64,000 nucleotides of DNA from Channallabes apus (lineage: Eukaryota > Chordata > Actinopteri > Siluriformes > Clariidae): NCBI GenBank assembly GCA_030522415.1, contig CM060121.1:6626476-6690475 (forward strand). The letters run 5' to 3'. Below, piece by piece: positions 24,211-35,450 of the stretch. Numbering within the stretch: position 1 is the stretch's first letter; the number at the start of each line of letters is the position of its first letter. Below the pieces are notes generated by a model. The model searched no databases. It was given only the letters and a program-made list of their open reading frames with translations, and was not told the DNA's origin. The position numbers and the translations under genes were made by a program.

Positions 24211-24285
24211 TAGTGCAGTGGTCTAGTGGTTAGGATTCGGCACTCTCACGTGGGAGGCCTGGGTTTGATTCCCGCTCAAGGCACA
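24211..24285 (+). other. tRNA-Glu(CTC)-like sequence
   Basis: ggtctagtggttaggattcg (D-arm), the anticodon loop ctctcac, and gtttgattccc (T-loop) match the body of tRNA-Glu. The acceptor stem arms do not pair, and the anticodon stem is poor. It is therefore a tRNA-derived pseudogene or SINE head, not a working tRNA. Confidence 0.75.
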
Positions 24286-24364
24286 TGCTTTTTTGCACTA
24301 CATATTTATAAAGTTTTTCTAAAGTTGCGTTGTAGACGAGGCGAGTCCGCTGTGCTTCAGTAAG

Positions 24365-24476
24365 CTTTTCTATATTTCTTCAGTAAGCTTTTATATATCT
24401 GAACCATTGCACGTGACACTTTAATAAGTCACTTTTCTTGCATATTTGCACAACCATTGCCACTTTTAATATAAAA

Positions 24477-24550
<74 letters not shown>
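24365..24550 (+). repeat. LINE tail piece and long (TA)n
   Basis: 'gaaccattgcacgtgacact' and 'gcatatttgcacaaccattg' match the 3' UTR of the CR1/Rex1-like LINEs at 39800 and 59810. A (TA)n tract runs from about 24480 to 24547. Confidence 0.7.
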
Positions 24551-24558
<8 letters not shown>

Positions 24559-25743
24559 TACACTTTAAGAACAGATGCAAGAGGAGATAGGAAGATAACA
24601 GCAGGGAAGATTTAACACGCTAATATCAGATCTATGAGGAAGAGAGCAAGAGAGTAGAAATAACTCCTTTATATATAAAATAATCCTAAGATTATGTAAA
24701 ATTATTTTAAACCGTTTTTTTTTTTTTTTTTAAACTGTTGTCAAAGCTATACCCCATGTGTGTTATGAATACACGCCCCACAGAACTGGGGGGCGGGCTC
24801 AGCATAGGTCATTAGCATTTAAAGGAGCATGTACTGAAAGGTTGCTGAGAACAGAGCTACTTTTTACCAGGTAAAAGTAGTGTTTTTTTACGCAACCATT
24901 GAAAATTTTTAATTAAAGTATATTACAAACTTTTCATTAGGACCCTAAAGAATCATATTAACCTATGAAGAATTGGGACTGGATGGCCCCTTAAAAAAAA
25001 AAAAAAAAAAAGCAAGATTTTTAAAACAAGTAAATATATCTAGCCTCAAAGAACCCTCAGATGTCTTAAAACTAGTGCAGCCAAACTAGAAACAAGTAAA
25101 TTCTCCTAATACAAAGAAAAGATTTAAGAAGCATCTTCTCAGTATATACTGTAGGAAAAGAGCTTAAATTTAGCAAATGCTAGTGTCATTGTCTTAAAAT
25201 AAGGCTATAAATAAGAATTATATCTTAAAACTGGTAAAGCTAGACTAAAAACAAGTACATTTATCTAAATACTAAAAGTTAAGAATATTTTTTTTCCAAT
25301 TTGTAGGAAAATATGCTTAAATTACCATCAATGGTTTACAACTATCCTTTAACAAATAAATAAATACATTTCAATACATTTTTGTACCTCTTTATTATGA
25401 ACTCCATTTGCTGCAAATGGGCAAAACAAATAATGCAACAAAACAACATAAGGCCATTTCTGGCCAAGGTTTTACATCACCTGTACGGTACTGTATCTTG
25501 CCTGGTACTATAGGTTCTCAGTAGTTTCGGATGCCAAACATAACCAGCAAAACAGACATTAGTGGGCAAATAAACGACACAATTAAGATCTACAGGTATG
25601 ACAAAACAACAAATGTAACAGTGCTTCAAACCTTTACAGTAAACAAATTATTTTGCTATGTATTATAGACTATCAAATTGGCCAATACACACCGTTCTTT
25701 TAGGGGACCAGAAATGAAAAAATAGTTCTGTGCAGCCCTATAG

Positions 25744-26759
25744 TCAGTCAGATTTCCACTCAACCATAGCCTTTTTATATGACAAAGTCATGTCCTTGTC
25801 ATGGATGGCATCCAAGAGGACTTCTGTATGGAGCACAGAGAGCAGTGTGGCAATACACTTAGGATATGTGAGGTGAAAGGCATAATAACATGCCATAAGA
25901 TACATCACACTAGCATAGATGTCCTCTTTCGGGAAGGTCACCACAGGCATGGTTCCAATGGCCAGTACGCAATTGGTTTCGCAGACAATCACGACAGGAT
26001 TGAAGAGTCGTCTCGTTTGAAGAAAAGTGGTTGCATCTTCTTTAGACTGACACAAACAGAGAAAAGACGGTTCACACTCATTGTATCATATAGTAACACG
26101 TAATATGAAATTTCTAATTCATTCTCAAATGCTTTTACCTCAAGAATGTGAAACATAGCTTCACTTGCATGTCCTAATGTCTTGGGTGGAGCCACAGGTG
26201 ATGGGAACATGTCTGGTAAAGCCTTTAGCATGGCAAGTGAGTGCTTCACTGGTAAAAACAAAATGAATGTCATTTGACTTACTGCAGTGAGGTATATAAA
26301 CCAACATTAATATGTTCATGGGAACACAACCGTTGTCCTGCTGTGGTGCTTTCATGACATTTTTGAACACTCCATAAAACTGTGCCTTCTCATAGAAAGT
26401 CCCCCAGCGGGTCTTCAGGTCAGGTATGAAGTGAGAGTCGAGAATCCGATGGAGATCGAGAATCCGATGCATCCATGATCTAAAATGGACAGACCAATAT
26501 CCAGAGAGTAGAGCAAGAAATGAAGAGAAAGAGCGATGGGGTTGCAGTTGCAAAGTTACATCATTTATGGAGTTTGTTAAACACTGTAAATCTTACACAA
26601 TCTAGCTGGAGGCCAAGGAAGCATTAGCCTGGTTAATTCTCACAAATTAACTGTTTTACATTTGTCCATAGCAGTTTAACTTTGTCCCTGCTATGGCTTC
26701 TAACACCTATTTGTTATCAGATGAGTCTTAATATTAATAATTGTATACAGAAGGACATA

Positions 26760-26818
<59 letters not shown>

Positions 26819-28199
26819 TTATTTTATTTTTTTTATACATTTTGTAAATTTCATGTGACTTTCACTGAATTTGTGTAAATATTTTTCCAAAATATAATTT
26901 AAAAATGCATTTTTAGAAAAGGATATCTACAGTCTGAAGTTGACATATGTATGATGGCCAGGACATACTTGGATAAATAAACACTGCATTGTTAGACCAA
27001 ATATCAAACCTACATTACCTCATTTTCCTCATGAGTAAGCCTCCAAATGGTTCGCCTTCTGAAGTGTTCAGGTCCTGGAAAGAGATCTCACAAATCCCCC
27101 TTAGTGAGGCTGGACAGCATCTCTGTGCTTATATTAGCAGCTGAAAAACACATTAAACAATATGGTAAATAACAAGTAACAACTAATGAAACAGATTATA
27201 GGCACAGATTGTTATGCTGATATGAACACAGTCTGCTCCTCAGTTCCCCTCTGCCCCTGTTCACTTCTCCCAGGACATGTTCTTACCTTCAAATCCACAA
27301 ACCTGCCTTTCTTAAACCAATTGCTCAGGAGATGTTGTCAGGCTTTCCCTTCCATCATCATCTGACTACCCACTGATATAATTAATAAAATATTAATCTT
27401 TTTTTTTTTAATGGCTTGACCTTGGCTTAACACTGCATCATGACAGTCACTTAACCTAATTTAACTTAATTTATGAGTTATTCATAAATTACACAGATTT
27501 TTGTAATACATTGTGATACATGAAATTAAACACATTTTTAAGTGTAAACTATTGTAAAACAACTTGTTACCTGATAAATGTTATTCCGTTGGTTGGTTTT
27601 TGGTATATCTTTTGTTTTTCTATACAAAATTATTGCAAATGTTAGTTATATAACGTTAATTTAGCACCAAAAACAGCAAAGCTGTTAATGGATGTCCATC
27701 ATAAAGGAATATTTACACATTACATTAACACTACTTCTGGCAAAAATGTAAAAAAAAAAAAAATAATAATAATAAATAAATAAATAAATAAATAAAGGCA
27801 ATTTATCGAAAGCAATTGGATAATTTAACAAATTAACATACCGTTATTAACTGCCATCAGTCTGCATCTTGCTAGCTAATGCTAGTTCAAATTAGCTAGC
27901 ATACCAACTTCCCGGTTCAAATTCATTTTAGCTAACGTTTGCTAGTTAGATTTCTAAATAGAAATATAGACGAGTATTAACGAACAAACCTCACCTTTTA
28001 AAACTGCGGTTGATACGTGGTCCAAATCCAATTCCGGATATTTTTCTCTAATTCCATCTTCATTCACGGCGTCAGAATAAGTCAGAGAGCGCGTGAGAGA
28101 GACTGAGAGACTTCCGGCTACAGGTGAAAACTGTTTAACTTTGCGCGCTTCCAAAGAGCTCGAGCATGACGGATGTGGATTTCCATTGGAAGATACCAT
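25744..28199 (-). pseudogene. Spliced cargo gene of the CACTG element (fish multicopy family)
   Basis: Minus-strand exons: 28199-27995, 27140-27019, 26479-26283, 26248-26139 and 26046-25744, all with GT/AG borders. The last three join in phase to a stop at 25744. Exon 2 contains MLSSLTKGDL, then an in-frame TGA, then DLFPGPEHFRRR. Exon 3 has DSHFIPDLKTRWGTFYEKAQ; exon 4 has ALPDMFPSPVAPPKTLGHAS; exon 5 has VLAIGTMPVVTFPKEDIYAS and AFHLTYPKC. These recall fish predicted proteins often labelled SAM-domain-protein-like. Phases of exons 2 and 3 do not fit, so a middle exon seems lost. Function is unknown. The exon at 5017 belongs to a related set. Confidence 0.7.
26764..26820. repeat. (GT)n(TA)n microsatellite
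   Basis: Alternating GT then TA repeats inside the CACTG-ended element. Confidence 0.9.
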
Positions 28200-29215
28200 T
28201 ACTCCAAGAGGGGTGGTTTAATTGTTATAAACGTTGTAAAATAATTACCAAAAAAAAAAAAGTTTAACTGACGAGAATAATGATTTACAATTTATATAAA
28301 ACTTTAATAATAATAAATTTTTTTTACTTCAGTTCATCAGGTTACTCACATAGACATTATAGCATATAAAAAAATATTAACAGCTACCTATAGGAGCCTG
28401 AAAATGGACTGAACCACGTCAGTTTTTTCAGCACTAGTAAATATCAGTTCTTACCAAACCCACGGATTTTACACCGTGTCGTTCTTTGTCCGAGTCTTTG
28501 TAAAATACTAGCTGTATGCGAGTTCTTTTATTACATAAAATTTATTACCACATATTTGCACTGTGAGTGTCTGTCAAATGAATGTAATTGCAAACTTGTT
28601 CTTTACAGAAAACAAGTGTATATTTTCAGACAGAAAACAAGTATATATTGCCTTGATTTAAGATAGTTAATCTTACTTAGATTTCAGTTTTTTATGGAAA
28701 TGTTTTTTTTTTTTGTTTTTTACAAATGAGTTTGTTGTTGATACAACATTTGCAGTTGCTTTTTCAATACAAAATAAATCAGAATTAAAACACATTTTAG
28801 CTAAATTTTATGTTTACAACGAATTTTCCTAAATTGAATTTTCAAAAACTGACAGACAGACACATGCACACATGCACGCACACAAAAAAATATCTGAAAT
28901 AATCTTTTAAGATTCTTGATAAAAGAAATTTTAGTGGTATATTAGTCTTAAAAATAGGACAACAATCTAATTGAACATGCACCAATATTTGGGCTTTATA
29001 GCTGTCACTTGTTTCTAGTAAAATCTTGCTTAAAATGAGGCCACATTTACTTGCCTAGGCAGACGAAGATCAATTTTCTTAAATTAAGATTTATAGTCTA
29101 ATGCACAATGTATTTTATAAGATTATTTATCTTTAATGGCAAAAAAAACAAGACACATTTTCTAGAAATAAGCTTTTTTTTTTTTTTACTTTCTTAGATT
29201 TCAGTTATTGCAGTG

Positions 29216-29590
29216 TACAAAAAGATTTCCAAAGCCTTGAACATCCCACGGAGCACTGTTCAAGTGATCATTCATAAATGGAAGGAGTATGGCACAACTG
29301 TAAACCTACCAAGACATGGCCGTCCACCTAAACTCACAGGCTGAACAAGGAGAGCGCTGATCAGAAATGCAGCCAAGAGGCCCATGGTGACTCTGGACGA
29401 GCTGCAGAGATCTACAGCTCAGGTGGGGGAATCTGTCCATAGGACAACTATTAGTCGTGCACTGCACAAAGTTGGCCTTTATGGAAGAGTGGCAAGAAGA
29501 AAGCCATTGTTAACAGAAAACCATAAGAAGTCCCGTTTGCACAGCAAACATGTGGAAGAAGGTGCTCTGGTCAGATGAGACCAAAATGTG
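29216..29590 (+). pseudogene. Tc1-like element, right half with transposase relic
   Basis: Continues the Tc1 copy begun at 23070 from the same codon: ISKALNIPRSTVQVIIHKWK, then a stop in place of Arg after PPKLTG, and MVTLDELQRSTAQVGESVHR. Short deletions follow, and the copy ends near 29590 before the catalytic domain. Inactive. Confidence 0.9.
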
Positions 29591-29599
29591 CAACACATT

Positions 29600-29815
29600 T
29601 TGTCTTCTAATAATCTAACATTATTCTGCCATGCAAAATATTTTCCCCTTTTATTTAAACCTATTTAATTTTGTCTTCTACATTATTCTGTTCCCCCTTT
29701 TTTTTGGCGAAGTGACATTTATTTTGTCACTTACCTTAATAAGAAGGTTGGCAATATGTCACTGATGTTCTGTCCAGCATAGATACCTTATATGCCTTTA
29801 AAAATCGAAAGTAAA
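29600..29815 (-). repeat. Duplicated-segment block with exon-like core
   Basis: The stretch around 29720-29815 (cttaccttaataagaagg... and agcataga taccttata in plus-strand reading) recurs at 33223-33310 and 57785-57870. On the minus strand it ends at a gtaag donor. It may be an old exon, but no frame is kept among copies. Confidence 0.5.
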
Positions 29816-29875
29816 AGTTTTATTAGTCATTTGTCTATGTGTGAGTGTGTTTTAATCTCCACCTGGGGGCTGTTC

Positions 29876-32264
29876 CATGAAAGTAGCTAAATAAAGCCAG
29901 ACTTCCGCGCAAAAGTGAGACTCAAATTAGCGGCATCTCCAAATTCAGCCTCATGTGGTTCCACAAACGGAGCTCAGCTGTAACTAATCGAGGCTTATTT
30001 AAGGCAGGCTTGCATAGTCTCCCTTTGTGCGCGCGCCCGCGATATTTTAAAAGCCCATATGAATGGATGACCGAAACATAGATCCGAAATGAGGCAGGCA
30101 GGTAAAACACGGGCAGTTTGTGTCTCCGCTGCTGAGCAAACGCTGCTCATGGTGATTTAATACACGGACATATATTTGCACCTTGAATAAAGTATTCCAA
30201 CTTGTTCAAATTATTGTTTTTTTTTATTTATTTATTGGGAAAGTGTATTTTACATGAAAAGATGTTATGTTAATGTTTAAAAAAAAGTTACTAATTAGAC
30301 CATCTCTAGTTCTGAAATGCCATCTGTTCTGGACAATGTGAATAAAGGAAATAGTGTCCATACTGAGCATGCAGGCATAACCCCTGTCCCCAATCAGGAC
30401 TCCATTAAACTCCCCTGCAAAAGAAGGGATCAATTACATATGCTGTGACACTCCGACAGTTCAAGACTGTATATATATATATATATATATATGAAGACTT
30501 ATAAAGTTATGTGTGCCTACTGACTGTTACAACTATTTATCTTTTAAAATTATGATCACTAGTTTCCATGAAAAATGCTTGTGAAGTAAAAACCCTTGCT
30601 TGAAATGTTCTCTTGCCTTCTTCTCTGTGCCAGTGAGGATACTCGAAAGATCCTGGAGTCATGGACAGAGCCTGTCCATTTTGCCTCAACATTAGTAATT
30701 AGGCAGTTGCTGTCACAGATCATCTGAACACAGAGAGTGGATTTAGTGATATAGCATATTTTGTCTGGCAGAGCATTAATTTAAGATTGCTCAATACAGC
30801 ATATGATGAACAATGTCAAATTCAGAGCTAAATCACTGCCAATGTATGGAGTTATTGCCAATCTACATACCTGTACATTGAGGCTATGGAAAGATTTCCT
30901 GTTCAATAGTCCGCCTCAGTTGGTCCAGCTGGGGCCTGTATTTTGATGTGGGTGCCGTCCACAGCACCCAAGACATTGGGAAAACCCGAGGAACAAATTT
31001 AGCTTAATACAAACATATCAATTTTTAAGTCTACTTTAACTGTCACATACCTGCTATTGCATAAAAGTTCTCCTTGATCCTCTGTGTTGGTAGATGGCCA
31101 GGAAAGGTGATATAAATATTTAAATATTGCCTCAGAGAAAGGTAGACCATCCTTATTTCACGGCATGCGGTTGCTTTAAATGCTCAGCATCACCAACACT
31201 GTAGAGGAATGTCCCACTGGCAAAGAAACGCAGTGCAATAAAGACAGATTGCACTGTGGTCAGGCATTGCCTTCGCCATGTGGGTTTGCTGAGGTGTGGT
31301 TCCAGCAGCTCTTATACTGTAGGTAGACTATGCTGGAGTGGCAGAGAATTATGTTAGAGTGGTGCAGGACATGTCTGAGAGCGCTAAGACAGTGGTGAGA
31401 TGTGCTGTAGGTGTGACAGAAGAGTTCAAGGTGAAGGTGGGTTTGCTGAGGTGTGGTTCCAACAGCTCATAGGTAGACTATGCTGGGTCTCCTGAACCGG
31501 TATCTCTTCCACAGATAGTCATCTGGGAAGGCAAGAGAGTTTACTCTGTCCCTAAAGACCCTTGGGGCTGGTGGTCTGAAAGCTCTTTCTAATATCCGTG
31601 CACCCTCATCCACAGGGTCTTCAATAAATGGACAGGCCATAATTACGTACTGGGGCTTCTCTGTTTCTCTTTCGTTCTGAATCTCCATGCAGGTGTTGGT
31701 CTCACTCAGTACTGCTTAAATAGGCCTGACCTTCATTAGGCAATTAAGCTGACATCTCGTTTTTTTAAATTATTATTATTATTATTATTTTGGTACAGTA
31801 AATGTAATAAGGCTTTTTTTGTGTAACTGTTCATATGAATTTATGAATTTATTAATTTCTGAGTTTCTGTTTTCAGTCATTGCATTTCTTGTTTGACCTT
31901 TTTTAATATGCTTACGATTTTATTTAAATTATTTTGGGGATAATTCAAATGCTGAGACATGATTTTTATAGGCTTAATAATTTTTTTATGACACGACATG
32001 ATTAGTGAGAGCGCGGAAACTAAACTGACGGAACGATCTTTAGGGAATATGTTCCCACACGTCGGAGATTCTTTGAGACACCGCTTAAATAAGCGAGACA
32101 GTTAGCCTGCCCCGGACCAGGTTAATTTGCCAGCATAAGTTGCCGGGGTAACTGAGTTTGAACTTTTTTAAGTTTGATTTATGAAACCGAATCTACCAAA
32201 AATAAGCCTGACTAACCGAAATAAGCCTGGCTTATACTCTAATCTTGGTTTATGGAACAGCCCC
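29876..32264 (-). mobile_element. PIF/Harbinger transposon, 2.4 kb
   Basis: Terminal inverted repeats GGGGCTGTTCCAT at 29876 and ATGGAACAGCCCC at 32252-32264. The 3-bp duplication CTG flanks them (29873-29875 and 32265-32267). It carries a HARBI1-like nuclease relic on the minus strand. Confidence 0.9.
30224..31688 (-). pseudogene. HARBI1-like transposase (DDE) pseudogene
   Basis: Encodes the DDE nuclease that mobilises Harbinger elements. In order: MACPFIEDPVDEGARILERA and NSLAFPDDYLWKRYRF (31688-31467), PNVLGAVDGTHI with the first catalytic Asp (30945-30980), VHDSRIF near 30640, and GEFNGVLIGDRGYAC (30390-30420), the second Asp. Frames are interrupted between these blocks by stops and frameshifts and by at least one likely intron. 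Intact relatives are about 350 residues. The Myb-like second Harbinger protein was not seen. Inactive as it stands. Confidence 0.85.
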
Positions 32265-32583
32265 CTGGTCTTTGTGCCATGTCTATTTTAAACAAAAGAC
32301 CTAAAGTCCCTGGAATTAAAACAATGGGGCAAGTCATGTTCATACTGTAATTGAAACTGTGTGTTTTGTATCATGGTTTTGTGGTTTGTGGTTGCCATTC
32401 TTTTAAATAAAAGAACCATTAGTAAGTGTTTGTTTGTTTATTTATTTATTTATTTAAGAATAAATAAGAAATAAATTAAAGGACAAATTAATTAATTCAT
32501 ATTTAGATTTTTCCTGTAAATAAAAATCAACGTTTTAACTAATACTTGCTGATAAAACAATTATTGAGTGACACATATAAAAG

Positions 32584-32760
32584 GACCTTGCAAAAGTATT
32601 CAGAACCCTTGAACTTTTCCACATTTTGTCATGTTACAACCACAAACGTAAATGCATTTTACTGGGATTTTATGTGATATGTGATGTGATTGACAAACAC
32701 AAATGGCACATACAGTAATTGTGAAGTGGACAGCAAGAGATAAATGGTTTTTAAATTATT
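32584..32760 (+). mobile_element. Tc1-like terminal fragment
   Basis: 'ccttgcaaaagtattcagaa' and 'aacttttccacattttgtca' are Tc1 terminal-repeat words; the rest is diverged from the copies at 2140 and 23070. Confidence 0.65.
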
Positions 32761-32789
32761 TTACAAAAAAATATATTTTACTACTTAAA

Positions 32790-33030
32790 TGGACACGCCA
32801 GCATTCGCCATAGTAATTTTTTTCCTGTTCCTTTCAAATAGATTAAATGCAAAAAATGCCAGCACGTTTAATAAACTGAAAATAAAATAAAGCAAATAAA
32901 TTTATTTGTGATTTGATTAGAATAAGCAAAATAGGCCTGCTATTTCCAAGTAAATGCTAATAGTATGTCATAATTAAGAGCACTTTGTAGTGATTCATAG
33001 GTCATGCATTTTTCATACGTGCACCCGACC
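32790..33030 (+). repeat. Segment also found at 41745-42010
   Basis: About 240 bp alignable without large gaps with 41745-42010, including 'cctttcaaatagattaa' and 'agaataagcaaaataggcct'. Part of a set of duplicated segments in the window. Confidence 0.8.
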
Positions 33031-33387
33031 CACCTTACGCTCTAGTATGGGCAAATTAAGCACCGGCATTGACTCGCCAATCAGAATTTTTTTTTTTTAT
33101 CATATACTGTAAATAATAATAAAAGAAACAGAATACTTAAACTTAATTTTTTTTGTCTCCATTATTCGGCCATACACTAGATTTGTTCCCTTTTTGTAGA
33201 TTTGAAAAGGACTTTTATTTTCTCACTTACCTTAAAACGGAAAACAGCACGGGTGTCCCTAATGATGTAATATCCAGCATAGATACCTTATATACCATCA
33301 AAATTAAAAGTAAACGTTTCACTACTTTTTCCTTATAGGGAGAAATTACTTTACACATAAAGACCTTCTTGCCCTTTCTTCACAAGT

Positions 33388-33389
<2 letters not shown>

Positions 33390-33463
<74 letters not shown>

Positions 33464-33465
33464 GA
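33390..33465. repeat. (TA)n and poly(T) tract
   Basis: Long (TA)n from about 33396 to 33446 followed by a T run. The open frame through it is an artefact. Confidence 0.9.
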
Positions 33466-33988
33466 TGGCAGGCAAGGGAAGTTCTTGATTTCCTGCGAAA
33501 GCTCTCTCTGTCCAAATCGGAATGTCCTTCAAAGTGCAGTGTGGTACCTAGTGCATTGCCAGCAACTCATCTGCAAGACTTGGGAAATTTGTCAAAACCC
33601 CAAATTTGTTTTCCACATTTTCCAATGTATAACAATGTCTGCTGGTATATGATGGATTGATTCTATTGGTGGGTGGGATGGCTATTTTAATTAGCCATTT
33701 CACACAATTAAATAAATGAAAAAAGTGCAAATTATTGGTCTGTGTTTATAATATTTTGAATGAAATGTTATTTGTAAGAAAGTCAGGTGTCACTGACATA
33801 ATTTAGCCACCCTCCTTGTCCGCTTCATATGGGAGAGGTGAACTGTACTCTGCGATTACACCTTGATCACACCTTCGTCAAATTAACTTAATACTTGTCA
33901 GTACGTACTAAGATATTGTAAGCATATTTTAATTAAATATATTTGTGCATGCAGTAATATGACAGAAAACTATTAATCGTATCTTATA
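33466..33988. other. No supported gene
   Basis: A minus-strand frame at 33548-33730 contains LENVENKFGVLTNFPSLADE but has no clear splice context. The rest is A+T-rich and partly matches 58750-58830. Confidence 0.3.
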
Positions 33989-33989
33989 G

Positions 33990-34670
33990 AGATGGGGCAA
34001 GGAGAACAGAGTTGAGTCAAGGACAAGGTGATGTCACAGTAGCAAGGACATCTTAGATCGTGTGCAGTATGAACTCAAATGAACTCTAGATAGGTTGCCA
34101 TCTTAGGTCTGAGATGTTTAGGTCGCCATCTTAGAAGTGAGATGCTTAGTGGACAGAGTGTACTTTAGAACATATGATGTAATCTTTGTACCCAAAAGCA
34201 CCTGATAAGGGAAAGTCCCTGGACATGATGTAATGTCAGCTGACTCATGGGGTGATCTTAACTGTGAGGTCAAATTAAAGGAACACAGAGAAATAACCAA
34301 AATGTATAAGAAAAATAAGCGCCACCCCTATATTTTTTAAATATACAACGTGAAAAGATAATGGAAAATTATTTGCAATAAAAATAAGTTATAATGGGAA
34401 AAATATGGAGTCAGATGACGAGGTATATGATGTAACAAAACAAGGTAGAGGAAAGTATGATTGTAATGGGTTAATAATTTGGTAAGAGATGTACAGAGGA
34501 CTGTATAAAAAGGCATGTAAGGCATAGCCAGATCAGTCTGTCCTTGGTTATGGCTGGATTCATAACCTAGGCTGGCTCACTTTGTTTTAATTGTTGCAAT
34601 AAAAACTTATCCTTACTTCATCTAGATCTGAACGGAGTCCGGAGTCTTTCTTTGATTTCTTTTACTAAAA
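33990..34670 (+). mobile_element. Probable solo LTR
   Basis: Contains tataaaaaggcatg (TATA-like, near 34505) and aataaaaact (polyadenylation-like, near 34600) in the order expected for U3-R-U5. Its inner 34310-34490 part is repeated inverted at 6530-6745. Exact ends and a target duplication could not be fixed. Confidence 0.45.
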
Positions 34671-35094
34671 GTTACAGTATTTGGTTAATGTTTTAAATTA
34701 GGGCAACTTCGGTGTGGGGAGAATAAAAAAATCCACCAGAATATTCTCATGTATACCAGTTAGCTCTTCCAAATAAATGTCATTTCCGTTGTAAACTACT
34801 AATTAACTTTGTCTATCATGTAATTTACAAATGTTGTTTATCTGCTTGTGCATTAGCTGTTTAATTCACAAAATGCCAGGCTGGTGAATATATAATTCAT
34901 AAGAAGGATTTTACAAAAATGTCTCTACACCCATACTGAGGAGAGATTTCACTTTTGTTTGACTATTGGGATACAGCATAGGTCTACTAAATTTATTTGT
35001 TACTTTGTGTTTTTAGCACAAATTTTGTTATACATGTTTATTTTATGACTTCATTATTAAGTCAGTACAAAAACATTTCTGATTTCCAAATGAG

Positions 35095-35280
35095 TTTTTC
35101 CAAACGTGAGTTCTGAACGCATGAAAAAGAATGAGGTGCAAAGAAGTTCTCAGAAGGACTGTGGCTGGTTCTGCAGGATGTTCAGTGGAGCTTAGCAGCT
35201 CATTTCTATACAAAAATGTAATGCAAATTGTACCTGAGGCTATATTTTCAGCAAAGGGTCATCACACCAATTGTTGAATT
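35095..35280 (+). mobile_element. Tc1 transposase C-terminal relic
   Basis: 'aagaatgaggtgcaaagaag' and 'aagggtcatcacaccaattg' are the C-terminal coding words of a fish Tc1 family. Stops interrupt it. Confidence 0.6.
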
Positions 35281-35324
35281 TATTTCACTAATTACTATTT
35301 ACAGTACTGCTTTTTTGAAGTACA

Positions 35325-35450
35325 GTGAAACCTCGGATTATGAGCATAATTCGTTCCGGAAGTGGGCTCGTACTCCAAAGCACTTGTAAACCAAATTTTT
35401 TTTCCCCATAAGAAATAATGGAAACTTCAATTATTCGTTACACAGCCCAA
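35325..35450 (+). mobile_element. mariner-like terminal fragment
   Basis: acagtgaaacctcggattat followed by 'cataattcgttccgg' is a recognisable mariner/Tigger-type end. No matching right end was found. Confidence 0.55.

Larger units (their letters stand above)
23884..24990. mobile_element. TTAA-flanked MITE (Kolobok/piggyBac-like), 1.1 kb
   Basis: Flanked by TTAA at 23880-23883 and 24991-24994. The ends are AGGGGACAT and its partial inverse ATGGCCCC. It contains the tRNA-like stretch and the LINE tail plus (TA)n below. Non-coding. Confidence 0.7.
23506..29215 (-). mobile_element. 5.7-kb CACTG...CAGTG DNA transposon with cargo gene (EnSpm-like)
   Basis: The ends are CACTGCAA at 23506 and TTGCAGTG at 29208-29215, with a TA duplication (23504-23505, 29216-29217). 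The insertion cuts a Tc1 reading frame, and removing it rejoins Tc1 exactly. Subterminal sequence is rich in words such as aaacaag, aaatctag and cttaaat. Inside are a five-exon relic gene on the minus strand, a TTAA-flanked MITE, a tRNA-like stretch and microsatellites. No transposase domain was seen. CACTG ends and short TA duplication suggest the CMC/EnSpm group, but that is inference. Confidence 0.8.

Noticed and set aside
24211..24285. Functional tRNA-Glu gene
   Set aside because: The acceptor stem strands do not pair and the anticodon stem is weak; it lies within a MITE.
27019..27074. Exon frame reading DLNTSEGEPFGGLLMRKM joined in phase to 26479
   Set aside because: It joins without a stop, but the other frame (DLFPGPEHFRRR) matches the remembered family, so the in-phase fit is likely chance.
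33990..34670. Complete endogenous retrovirus
   Set aside because: Only LTR-like signals are present; no gag, pol or env sequence adjoins it and the borders are unclear.
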